Position numbers and translations under genes: made by a program. A stretch of DNA of 64,000 nt from positions 186,001 to 250,000 of the forward strand of contig NZ_BAABEO010000023.1 of NCBI RefSeq assembly GCF_039540195.1, read 5' to 3'. The notes beneath the pieces were generated by a model. The model had not been told where the DNA came from. It was given only the letters and a program-made list of their open reading frames with translations, and ran no database searches. The DNA comes from Zafaria ginkgonis. Its GTDB lineage: Bacteria; Actinomycetota; Actinomycetes; Actinomycetales; Micrococcaceae. The first letter of the stretch is position 1. Each line of letters begins with the position of its first letter. This document shows, in pieces, positions 49,353-56,631 of this stretch.

Positions 49353-50516
49353 ATGCCCGGATTCGAACTCGATGAGGAACACCGCGACCTCGTGGAGATG
49401 GTCCGCGACTTCGCGGACCAGGTGGTCGCCCCCGTGGCGGCCGAACACGACGCCGACCACAGCTTCCCGTACGACGTCGTGCGTCAGATGGGGGAGCTGG
49501 GCCTGTTCGGGCTGCCGTTCCCCGAGGAATGGGGCGGCCAGGGCGGGGACTTTTTCGCCCTGGCCTTGGCCCTGGAGCAGCTGGGGCGGGTGGACCAGTC
49601 GGTCGCGATCACGCTCGAGGCCGGCGTCTGCCTCGGTGCGATGCCCCTGTACCGGTTCGGCAACCAGGAGCAGAAGGAACGCTGGCTGCCGCAACTGGTG
49701 TCCGGGCAGGCGCTCGCCGGATTCGGGCTCACCGAATCCGGGGCCGGAACCGACGCCGGAGCCACCCGCACCACCGCCCGCCTCGAGGACGGGCAGTGGG
49801 TCATCAACGGGACCAAGGAGTTCATCACCAACTCCGGCACGGACATCACCGAACTGGTTACGGTCACCGCCGTCACCGGAACCACCACCGGGGCGGACGG
49901 CAGCGTGCGCAAGGAGATCTCCACGCTCCTGGTCCCCACGGACACCCCCGGCTTCCGTGCCGAAAAGGCCTATGACAAGGTCGGGTGGCGGGCCTCCGAC
50001 ACCCACCCGCTCACCCTCACCGAGGTCCGCGTCCCGGAGGGCAACCTGCTCGGCGAACGCGGCCGCGGCTACGCCAATTTCCTGGCCACGCTGGATGAGG
50101 GGCGCATCGCGATCGCCGCGCTGGCCACCGGCGCCGCCCAGGGGTGCGTGGACGAAGCCGTCCGCTACGCCAAGGCGCGGACCACGTTCGGTGCGGCGAT
50201 CGGCACCTACCAGGGCATCCAGTTCCGCATCGCGCGCATGCAGGTCCGAGCGCACACCGCCCGGCTGGCCTACTACGCGGCCGCCGAGCGGATGCTCGCC
50301 GGCAAGCCGTTCAAGTCGGAGGCGGCGATGGCCAAGCTTGTCGCGGGGGAGGCGGCCATGGAGAACGCCCGCGACGCCACCCAGGTCTTTGGCGGGTACG
50401 GGTTCATCAACGAGACCGCCGTGGCGCGGCACTACCGGGATTCGAAAATCCTGGAGATCGGCGAGGGGACCACCGAGGTCCAGCTGATGCTCATCGCCCG
50501 CGGACTGGGCCTGTGA
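49353..50516 (+). CDS. acyl-CoA dehydrogenase (isovaleryl-CoA dehydrogenase-like, FadE19 type)
   Basis: The 387-residue flavoprotein introduces a C=C bond into acyl-CoA, passing electrons to ETF. GFGLTESGAGTDAG and WVINGTKEFITNSGTD are the two FAD signature regions. EEWGGQGGD is the early motif. The catalytic base is the Glu in IGEGTTEVQ (about residue 371). FGAAIGTYQGIQFRIARM is the family C-terminal motif. Context suggests isovaleryl- or 2-methylbutyryl-CoA as substrate. It is in one operon with accD1, accA1, the MaoC gene and citE. Confidence 0.93.
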   Translation: MPGFELDEEHRDLVEMVRDFADQVVAPVAAEHDADHSFPYDVVRQMGELGLFGLPFPEEWGGQGGDFFALALALEQLGRVDQSVAITLEAGVCLGAMPLYRFGNQEQKERWLPQLVSGQALAGFGLTESGAGTDAGATRTTARLEDGQWVINGTKEFITNSGTDITELVTVTAVTGTTTGADGSVRKEISTLLVPTDTPGFRAEKAYDKVGWRASDTHPLTLTEVRVPEGNLLGERGRGYANFLATLDEGRIAIAALATGAAQGCVDEAVRYAKARTTFGAAIGTYQGIQFRIARMQVRAHTARLAYYAAAERMLAGKPFKSEAAMAKLVAGEAAMENARDATQVFGGYGFINETAVARHYRDSKILEIGEGTTEVQLMLIARGLGL

Positions 50517-50532
50517 GGGAGAGGAGACAACG

Positions 50533-51033
50533 ATGGACCGCAGGATCGAGGAACGAGGGCTCTACTTCGACGAACTGGAGCCCGGTGCCATCTACGTGCA
50601 CCGGCCGGGTCGGACGATCACCGAGGCGGACAACGTCCTGTTCACCACGCTGACCATGAACACGCAGGCGCTGCACCTGGACGCGGCGTTCGCCGCCAGA
50701 CAGCCGTTCGGGCAGCGGCTGGTCAATTCGATGCTGACGCTCGCAACGATGGTGGGCCAGTCCGTGGGCCAGCTGACCCAGGGCACGGCCGTCGGCCAAC
50801 TCGGGGTCACCGACGCCCTCTTTCCCCACCCGCTCTTCCACGGCGACACCCTCTACACCGAAAGCGAGATCGCCGCGCAGCGCCTCTCGGCGTCGCGCCC
50901 GGGGCAGGGCATCGTGGCATTCCGCCACACCGGACGCAACCAGGACGGCATCATCGTCGCCCAGGCCACCCGCACGGTCCTGATGTGGACGCGGGCCGGG
51001 CACGCCACCGCGCGGGACGGCAGCCAGGAATGA
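50533..51033 (+). CDS. MaoC-family enoyl-CoA hydratase (Rv2499c type)
   Basis: The 166-residue hotdog-fold protein would hydrate methylglutaconyl-CoA and/or itaconyl-CoA, by analogy with the M. tuberculosis homologue in the same gene order. The region TITEADNVLFTTLTMNTQALHLD aligns with the hydratase-2 motif, where catalytic Asp-x4-His reads N43-x4-H48 here. The Asp-to-Asn change seems normal for this subfamily but is notable. Its stop overlaps the lyase gene start by ATGA. The start follows GGAGAGGAG. Confidence 0.88.
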   Translation: MDRRIEERGLYFDELEPGAIYVHRPGRTITEADNVLFTTLTMNTQALHLDAAFAARQPFGQRLVNSMLTLATMVGQSVGQLTQGTAVGQLGVTDALFPHPLFHGDTLYTESEIAAQRLSASRPGQGIVAFRHTGRNQDGIIVAQATRTVLMWTRAGHATARDGSQE

Positions 51034-51875
51034 GCGGACCCGATTCCCCGAACGTGCCGCCCGGCGCCTTTCCGTTCGGTGCGGGGCTGCTGTTCTGCCC
51101 CGCGGACCGCCCCGACCGCTTCGCCAAGGCCGCCGCCCGCGCCGACGCGGTGATCCTGGACCTTGAGGACGCCGTCGCCGCCGCGGACAAGCCGGCAGCC
51201 CGCGAGGCGGTGGCGGCAAGCCGGCTGGACCCCGAGCGCACGATCGTGCGGGTGAACCCCGCCGGCACCTCCGACTTCGACGCCGACCTCGCCGCCCTGC
51301 GCACCACCGGCTACCGCAGCCTCATGCTTCCCAAGGCGCAGGACCCCGGCGAAGTGCGTGCCCTGGCCGGATACGGCGTCGTGGTGCTGTGCGAGACCGC
51401 CGCCGGCGTGCTGAACGCGGCCGCGCTGGCCGCGGAACCGAACACGGTCGCGCTGATGTGGGGTGCGGAGGACCTGATCGCCTCGCTGGGCGGGACCTCG
51501 AGCCGGGACGGCGGCGGCGCCTACCGGGCGGTGGCGCTGCACGCCCGTTCGTCCGTGCTGCTCGCCGCGGCGGCGCACGGGAAGGCAGCGGTCGACGCCG
51601 TGTACCTGGACCTGGAGGACGCGGGCGGCCTGGAGGCGGAGGCGCGGGATGCGGCGGCGTCGGGCTTTGCCGCGAAGGCTTGCATCCATCCCGGCCAGGT
51701 GGAGGCGGTGCGCGCAGCGTTCGCCCCGGACCCCGCGGAAGTGGCCGCCGCGCGGGCGCTGCTCGACGCCGCGGCAGGGGAGGCGGGGGTGTTCCGTTTC
51801 AACGGGCGGATGGTTGACGAGCCGCTGTTGCGGCATGCGCGCGCAGTGCTCGGGCGGGCCGGGCAGGCCGGGTAG
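51030..51875 (+). CDS. citE: CitE-type CoA-ester lyase (beta-hydroxyacyl-CoA lyase)
   Basis: The 281-residue HpcH/HpaI-type TIM barrel cuts or forms beta-hydroxyacyl-CoA esters. Visible are LFCPADRPDRFAKAAARADAVILDLEDAV (metal-ligand Glu/Asp), RTIVRVNPAGT, MLPKAQDP, VVLCETAAGVLNA and MWGAEDLIASLGG. The homologue Rv2498c has been reported as a multifunctional lyase acting on (R)-3-hydroxy-3-methylglutaryl-CoA and (S)-citramalyl-CoA. It would end the leucine/itaconate route as acetyl-CoA plus acetoacetate or pyruvate. It is the last gene of the operon, with no clear terminator within 60 bases. Confidence 0.88.
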   Translation: MSGPDSPNVPPGAFPFGAGLLFCPADRPDRFAKAAARADAVILDLEDAVAAADKPAAREAVAASRLDPERTIVRVNPAGTSDFDADLAALRTTGYRSLMLPKAQDPGEVRALAGYGVVVLCETAAGVLNAAALAAEPNTVALMWGAEDLIASLGGTSSRDGGGAYRAVALHARSSVLLAAAAHGKAAVDAVYLDLEDAGGLEAEARDAAASGFAAKACIHPGQVEAVRAAFAPDPAEVAAARALLDAAAGEAGVFRFNGRMVDEPLLRHARAVLGRAGQAG

Positions 51876-52319
51876 ACGGGCTCCGCCGAGCCGGCTTGGC
51901 CGGCGACCTCGGATGGGCCCGCTTGGGCAGGCCGCCTGGAGCCGCCAGGGCTGGGATCTGCTTCGTTCGAAAGTCCCCCGCGGAAGTCCGATTAGGGATG
52001 AAGTCGGGATCCGGAAGCGGAGGGGACCCTTGTCCTTGTCCCTTGGCCGGCATCCCCGAAGTGGTCCTGCTGGCCGGAAAGTATTGGAAGATATTTTCGA
52101 TTAATGTTGTCTGCTTTAGATCAAATTTACTAGAATGGGGGCACGGAAGCCCCTTCCGTCAGCAGAAGCGAACAGGCCTACCCGGCCAGTCCCTCCGCCG
52201 TTCCTGCCGCGGCGGGGACGGGCCGCGGATGGCCAGGGCATGCCGGGGCGCCGTGGGGGACGGCGGATTCCGGCGCTCCCCGGCCCGGACATGCCACGGG
52301 CCGGGCGGCCGACGTTTTC
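51876..52319 (+). other. gap between citE and the HNH gene, with A+T-rich promoter island
   Basis: This region has no independent gene. Bases 52083-52136 form the most A+T-rich stretch of the window and contain the promoter of the DUF222/HNH gene. From 52143 on, the HNH reading frame is open and probably translated, so only 51876-52142 may be truly non-coding. Confidence 0.55.
52107..52136 (+). promoter_or_regulatory. promoter of the DUF222/HNH gene
   Basis: -35 TTGTCT (52107-52112), 18-base spacer, -10 TAGAAT (52131-52136), set in an A+T-rich island. The predicted transcription start falls at about 52143, exactly where an ACG codon opens the HNH reading frame. Confidence 0.6.
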
Positions 52320-54500
52320 TTGGGTGTCGCCATCGCCTGCGAGGCGTTCCGGACGTCGTGGGCCCGTACGCGGAGAGGGGAAACGGCCCGGGGCGCCGAC
52401 TTCCTCGCCGACGGACACCGCCCTCCCGCGTCCCCCTACCCGAGGGTTTTTTCCCCGGAAGCTGACGGCGGGCTGCCCGTGGGTGAGCCGGTCGCGCAAG
52501 GCCACCCGACTGCGCAAGGCCACCCGACTGCGCACTGCCACCCGGCCTCGGCGGCGGATTCCGCGGCCGAGGCTCCCCTCAAGCCGGATTCCATCAGCGG
52601 GGGAAGGGATGCGGAGACCGCCGGGCTCATCGAGAAGCTGCGGGTCGTGGAGCGCAGGCGGTCTGCCCTGGACGCGGAGGCGGTGGGGCTGCGGGCGGCC
52701 CTGCTGGAGGCCTACGAGCGGGATCACCGGGAGGGCTTGCGGGATTTGGCGGCCTGCACGCGTGCCCGCGGGGACAGTGCAGCCGCGGAGGTCCTGCTTC
52801 GGCAGGTGGCGGACCTGCCCGCGGACCTGTGGGAAGCTGCCCATTCGGTGGCCGCCGGGGAACTGGCCGCCGCCCTGAAGCAGGCCGAGGGCACCGTCCG
52901 CGCGGAACTGGAGGACGCGGCCGTATTGGCCGTGCACCACCCGCGCACCCTCACATCCCTCGCCGACGGAGCGATCACCTACCGCCACGCTGTGCTGATC
53001 CGGGACGAGTGCAGCAGCCTGCGCCTGCTGGTCCCCGCCCGGCCCAGGGGAGAGGACCCGCGGGCGCGGCGCGCCTGGGAGGCGGTCCGGGACGCCGTGC
53101 TGGCCAAGGCCGCGGCCCTGGAGGCAGGGCTGCTGGTTCTGGCGCCCACCGTCTCGGTGCGCACCCTGCGGGACAACTCCCGCCGGCTGCGCGAACAGCA
53201 CCACCCGGAAACCCTGGCTGCCCGGCACCGCAAGGCAGCCCGCGGCTCCTGCACCTACCTCACCCCGCTCCAAGACGGGATGTCCCGCCTGAGCGTCGAG
53301 GCTCCAGCGTTGGTGCTGCAGGGCACCCAGGACCGGCTGGAACGCATAGCCCGCAACCTCGCCGAGGACCCCGAGGAAACCCGCGGCCTGGCCGAGCTGC
53401 GGGCCGCGGCGGCGATCGACCTGCTGCTGGGAGGCCCGGCGTGGGAGAGCATCGCCGGGCACGTCCATGTCCTGCTGCCCACCGACCTCCTCACCAACAA
53501 CGCCGGCACCGGGCCGGCCGGGGCTGCTGGTTCAGCCGATACGACCAGGGCGGGTGCCGCGGCTGGGTCGGACCGGCCGGCCGATTCTGCCGGCATCGAT
53601 GGCGATGCTTCCTGCGAGAGCGTCCGCGCCGGCCACCGGAACAGAGGCCGGAACCGGAGGGCCACGGACCGGTGCGGGCGCCGCGAGGGGCGGGAACAGA
53701 TGGCCGGGCGGGAACCCAACACCGGCTTCGCGGAGCTGCTTGGCTACGGGCCGGTTGATCCGGAGTCGGCGCGCCGCACCGCGGCGTCGGCGCCGACCTG
53801 GTCCCGCCTGTTCGTCTCACCGGACGGAACCGCGGTGGTCGGAATCGAACACGGACGCTACCGCCCCACCGCCGAGCAGCGACGGGCGTTGTGGGTGCGC
53901 GACCGCACGTGCCGTTTCCCCGGCTGCCACCGACCCGCACCATCCTGCGAACCCGATCACGTGCACGAATGGCACGACGGCGGTACCACGCGTCTGGAGA
54001 ACCTGGCCAGCCTCTGCAAACGGCACCACACCCTCAAGACCGTCGGCCTCTGGGGACTCGCTGCCGAGCACGACGGAGCTCTGCGCTTCACGTCTCCGTC
54101 CGGCATGGTCCACACCATCAGGCCCTATCTGCCCTGGACCACCCCAGGCCAGCGGTTCTCATCCTTGCTCGACGCCGCGGCGGCCCGCCCCGCCGCTGCC
54201 GCCCCGCCGCTGCCGCCCCGCCCGTGCGGGGCTGGAAGGACTGCGAGGGACAGCTTGGAGGCTCCCTGGTCGGCTCCGCCGCGGACGGTGCGGCAGCCGA
54301 GGGCGCGCCCGGCGACGACCCGCCCTTCTGAGCAGGTCGGGCACTGTGGAGCTCCGGCACCTCCCGCAGCAGCGCGGGCCAGTCCGAGCCGGACCGCTCC
54401 GGTGACTTCCGCCGCTACCGGGCGTGCCGGCCCCCGCCCGACTGTCCAGGCGTGTCCGGCCACGGGGGCTGGGTTTCGCTGCCGGCAACCGGTTCGATGA
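52320..54500 (+). CDS. DUF222 / HNH endonuclease (13E12-type) protein
   Basis: From TTG 52320 the product is 726 residues: an Ala/Arg-rich DUF222 region and a C-terminal HNH domain at about 527-575 (CRFPGCHRPAPSCEPDHVHEWHDGGTTRLENLASLCKRHH) with the zinc cysteines and H-N-H residues intact. Family genes are numerous in Arthrobacter and related genera, of unknown function and possibly mobile. The frame is open back to 52143, just after a TAG at 52131, and there an ACG occupies the position of a leaderless start (6 bases after the -10). The true start may be this ACG, or TTG 52320. A six-residue repeat AQGHPT lies near residues 60-75, encoded by 18-base DNA repeats at 52494-52547. The 3' end overlaps the convergent TetR gene by 86 bases. 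Confidence 0.75.
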   Translation: MGVAIACEAFRTSWARTRRGETARGADFLADGHRPPASPYPRVFSPEADGGLPVGEPVAQGHPTAQGHPTAHCHPASAADSAAEAPLKPDSISGGRDAETAGLIEKLRVVERRRSALDAEAVGLRAALLEAYERDHREGLRDLAACTRARGDSAAAEVLLRQVADLPADLWEAAHSVAAGELAAALKQAEGTVRAELEDAAVLAVHHPRTLTSLADGAITYRHAVLIRDECSSLRLLVPARPRGEDPRARRAWEAVRDAVLAKAAALEAGLLVLAPTVSVRTLRDNSRRLREQHHPETLAARHRKAARGSCTYLTPLQDGMSRLSVEAPALVLQGTQDRLERIARNLAEDPEETRGLAELRAAAAIDLLLGGPAWESIAGHVHVLLPTDLLTNNAGTGPAGAAGSADTTRAGAAAGSDRPADSAGIDGDASCESVRAGHRNRGRNRRATDRCGRREGREQMAGREPNTGFAELLGYGPVDPESARRTAASAPTWSRLFVSPDGTAVVGIEHGRYRPTAEQRRALWVRDRTCRFPGCHRPAPSCEPDHVHEWHDGGTTRLENLASLCKRHHTLKTVGLWGLAAEHDGALRFTSPSGMVHTIRPYLPWTTPGQRFSSLLDAAAARPAAAAPPLPPRPCGAGRTARDSLEAPWSAPPRTVRQPRARPATTRPSEQVGHCGAPAPPAAARASPSRTAPVTSAATGRAGPRPTVQACPATGAGFRCRQPVR

Positions 54501-55137
54501 TGCCGTTGACGTACAGCTCCAGCAGCACCGGACCGATGTGCTGCAGGGTTTCGGCGGAGTACGGGGCGGTGCCGAAGTGGCGGGCCAAGTGGTCGGCCAG
54601 CAGCAGCGGCGCCATGCCGTACACCGTCAGGACCACCGCGAGGGTGTCCGGATCCGACGTTGCCTTCCACCGCATCCCGGCCACGTCCTTGCCGATCACG
54701 GCCCTGGTTTCCTTGACCATCCGGTCGAACATGCGCGCCCCCGAGCGGGACCCGTCTGTGATCTGGCGGGTGATGAAGCGCAGGCGGCTTTCCAGCTTCG
54801 GATCACCCAGGAGCCGGGCCGCGGACTCCGCCATGCTGTGGCCCCCGAGCTTTTCCTCAAGGATGGTCCGGACCACGTAGTCCTCGCAGTCCGCGGCAAG
54901 GGTTTCCTTGGAGATGTAGTGGTGCAGGAGCAGGGACAGGCTTACGCCCGCGGTCTCCGCGATGGCCCGCGTCGTTGTGCCGGCCACCCCGCGGGTCCCG
55001 AAGAGTTCGATGGCGGCTTCCAGGATGCGCTGCCGCACGTCCAGGACCCCGGCGTCGGAGGGAGCGGCTGCGGGAAGGTCCACCGCTGGAGTGCCGGCTT
55101 CAGGTCCGCTGCCGGCCGGGCGGTTTTCTTCGCTCAC
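54415..55137 (-). CDS. TetR-family transcriptional regulator
   Basis: The 240-residue protein has an N-terminal Pro/Ala-rich extension. The HTH at about 35-80 reads RQRILEAAIELFGTRGVAGTTTRAIAETAGVSLSLLLHHYISKETL. A TetR_C-like domain follows, with a Pro/Gly-rich C-terminus. GTG 55137 follows GAAGGC. Its target is unknown. The nearest genes are the convergent HNH gene and the divergent small frame before dxr. No palindromic operator stands out in 55138-55220. Confidence 0.85.
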   Translation of the reverse strand: MSEENRPAGSGPEAGTPAVDLPAAAPSDAGVLDVRQRILEAAIELFGTRGVAGTTTRAIAETAGVSLSLLLHHYISKETLAADCEDYVVRTILEEKLGGHSMAESAARLLGDPKLESRLRFITRQITDGSRSGARMFDRMVKETRAVIGKDVAGMRWKATSDPDTLAVVLTVYGMAPLLLADHLARHFGTAPYSAETLQHIGPVLLELYVNGIIEPVAGSETQPPWPDTPGQSGGGRHAR

Positions 55138-55220
55138 GCCTTCAGGTTATGCGCGGTGCCACCCCGCGGCAACGGCGCCGGCGAAGGCATTGGCCAAGGC
55201 ATGAGGGGTAGTCCCGGTCC

Positions 55221-55391
55221 ATGGCCTTCCGCAGCGGACCCATCACGCCGGAGCAGTGTTTTTCGGGCTGCGACCCGCTCTCCCGGGAGCCCTTCGAGGC
55301 CGTTCGGTCGGCGGTGGAGCGGGTCGATGCCGAAATGCGTGGGTGGCTGCGCGAGGCGTGGGAACCGGCGGCATGGGCCGGCAGGGGATAA
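55221..55391 (+). CDS. small 56-residue hypothetical protein upstream of dxr
   Basis: ATG 55221 opens a 57-codon frame ending in TAA at 55389-55391, 7 bases before the dxr GTG. The product (MAFRSGPITPEQCFSGCDPL...) has two cysteines (C13, C17), an amphipathic acidic helix and three tryptophans near the C-terminus. Codon third positions are mainly G/C, as in real genes here. GAGGGG lies 13 bases upstream, which is rather far. It matches no family I recognise. Its last codons include the dxr -10 hexamer. Confidence 0.45.
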   Translation: MAFRSGPITPEQCFSGCDPLSREPFEAVRSAVERVDAEMRGWLREAWEPAAWAGRG

Positions 55392-55392
55392 T
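55387..55392 (+). promoter_or_regulatory. -10 of dxr (leaderless geometry)
   Basis: GATAAT ends 6 bases before GTG 55399. It overlaps the stop codon of the 56-residue upstream frame. Confidence 0.5.
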
Positions 55393-55398
55393 CGGGAG

Positions 55399-56631
55399 GT
55401 GACTTCCCGCCAGAACCTCCACTTCACCCCGCCTCCCACGGATGCCCCGCGCCGCGTGGTCCTGCTGGGATCCACCGGTTCCATCGGCACCCAGGCCATC
55501 GACGTGGCCGACCACGCCCGGGACCGCTTCGAGGTCGTGGCGCTCTGCGGAGGCGGGAACATGGCCCTGATCGCCGAGCAGGCCGTCCACACCCGGGCCG
55601 AGGCCGTCGGCATCGCCCGCGGCACGGTCGACGGCCTGCGCGCCGCCATCGACGCGCAGGCGGCGGCCGTCGGCGCCACCGGCTACGCGCCGGAACTGTT
55701 CGCCGGCCCCGAGGCGGCGGCGGGCATCGCCGCCTGGCCCGGCGCCGACGTCGTGCTCAACGGCATCACCGGATCCATCGGACTGGCACCCACCCTGGCC
55801 GCCCTGAACGCGGGCCGCCTGCTGGCCCTGGCCAACAAGGAGTCTCTGATCGTCGGCGGCGACCTGGTCAGGCGCGCTGCCGCGCCCGGCCAACTGGTTC
55901 CGGTCGACTCCGAACACTCCGCGCTGGCCCAGGCCTTGCGTGCCGGCGCCCCGGAGGAGGTCGCCCGACTGGTGGTCACCGCCTCCGGCGGCCCGTTCCG
56001 CGGCTGGGACCGCGAGCGCCTGCGCGGCGTGACCCCGGCCCAGGCGCTCGCCCACCCCACCTGGGACATGGGCAAGGTGGTCACCACCAATTCCGCGACC
56101 ATGGTCAACAAGGCCTTGGAGGTCATCGAGGCCCACCTGCTGTTCGACATCCCGCTGGAGCGCATCGAGGCCGTGGTCCACCCGCAGTCGGTGGTGCACT
56201 CGATGGTGGAGTTCATCGACGGATCCACCATCGCCCAGGCCTCGCCGCCGGACATGCGCCTGCCGATCGCCCTCGGCATGGGGTGGCCAGCCCGGGTGCC
56301 CGGCGCCACCGCCCCGTGCGACTGGTCCGCCGCCGCGGCGTGGACCTTCGAGCCGCTGGACGAGGACGCGTTCCCCGCCATCCGCCTGGCCAAGGCCGCC
56401 TCCGCCGCCTCGCCCACGCACATGGCCGTCTACAACGCCGCCAACGAGGAGGCCGTGGAGGCCTTCCACGCCGGACGGATCGGCTTCCTGGAGATCGTGG
56501 ATTCGGTCGCCGCGGTGGTGGAGGAGTACGACGCCGGCGCCTTGGTGGGCACGGAACTGACGGTCGGTGCGGTGCTGGCCGCCGAGGACTGGGCACGAAA
56601 CCGCGCCCACGAACGTTTGGGGCTTCTGTGA
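55399..56631 (+). CDS. dxr: 1-deoxy-D-xylulose 5-phosphate reductoisomerase
   Basis: Dxr makes 2-C-methyl-D-erythritol 4-phosphate, the second step of the MEP isoprenoid pathway. The 410-residue product has the NADPH motif GSTGSIGTQAID (near 26-37), the NKESLIVGG loop, VDSEHSALAQAL (metal and substrate binding), the NSATMVNKALEVIEAH block and a DPxx-like C-terminal helix domain. GTG 55399 is preceded immediately by GGGAGG and by a -10 at leaderless spacing. The frame extends far upstream but that part is antisense to the TetR gene. It overlaps rseP by GTGA. ispG lies 4.7 kb downstream. Confidence 0.95.
   Translation: MTSRQNLHFTPPPTDAPRRVVLLGSTGSIGTQAIDVADHARDRFEVVALCGGGNMALIAEQAVHTRAEAVGIARGTVDGLRAAIDAQAAAVGATGYAPELFAGPEAAAGIAAWPGADVVLNGITGSIGLAPTLAALNAGRLLALANKESLIVGGDLVRRAAAPGQLVPVDSEHSALAQALRAGAPEEVARLVVTASGGPFRGWDRERLRGVTPAQALAHPTWDMGKVVTTNSATMVNKALEVIEAHLLFDIPLERIEAVVHPQSVVHSMVEFIDGSTIAQASPPDMRLPIALGMGWPARVPGATAPCDWSAAAAWTFEPLDEDAFPAIRLAKAASAASPTHMAVYNAANEEAVEAFHAGRIGFLEIVDSVAAVVEEYDAGALVGTELTVGAVLAAEDWARNRAHERLGLL

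Noticed and set aside
54424..55398. N-terminal extension of dxr
   Set aside because: The frame is open far upstream but runs antisense through the TetR gene. Dxr homologues start near GTG 55399.
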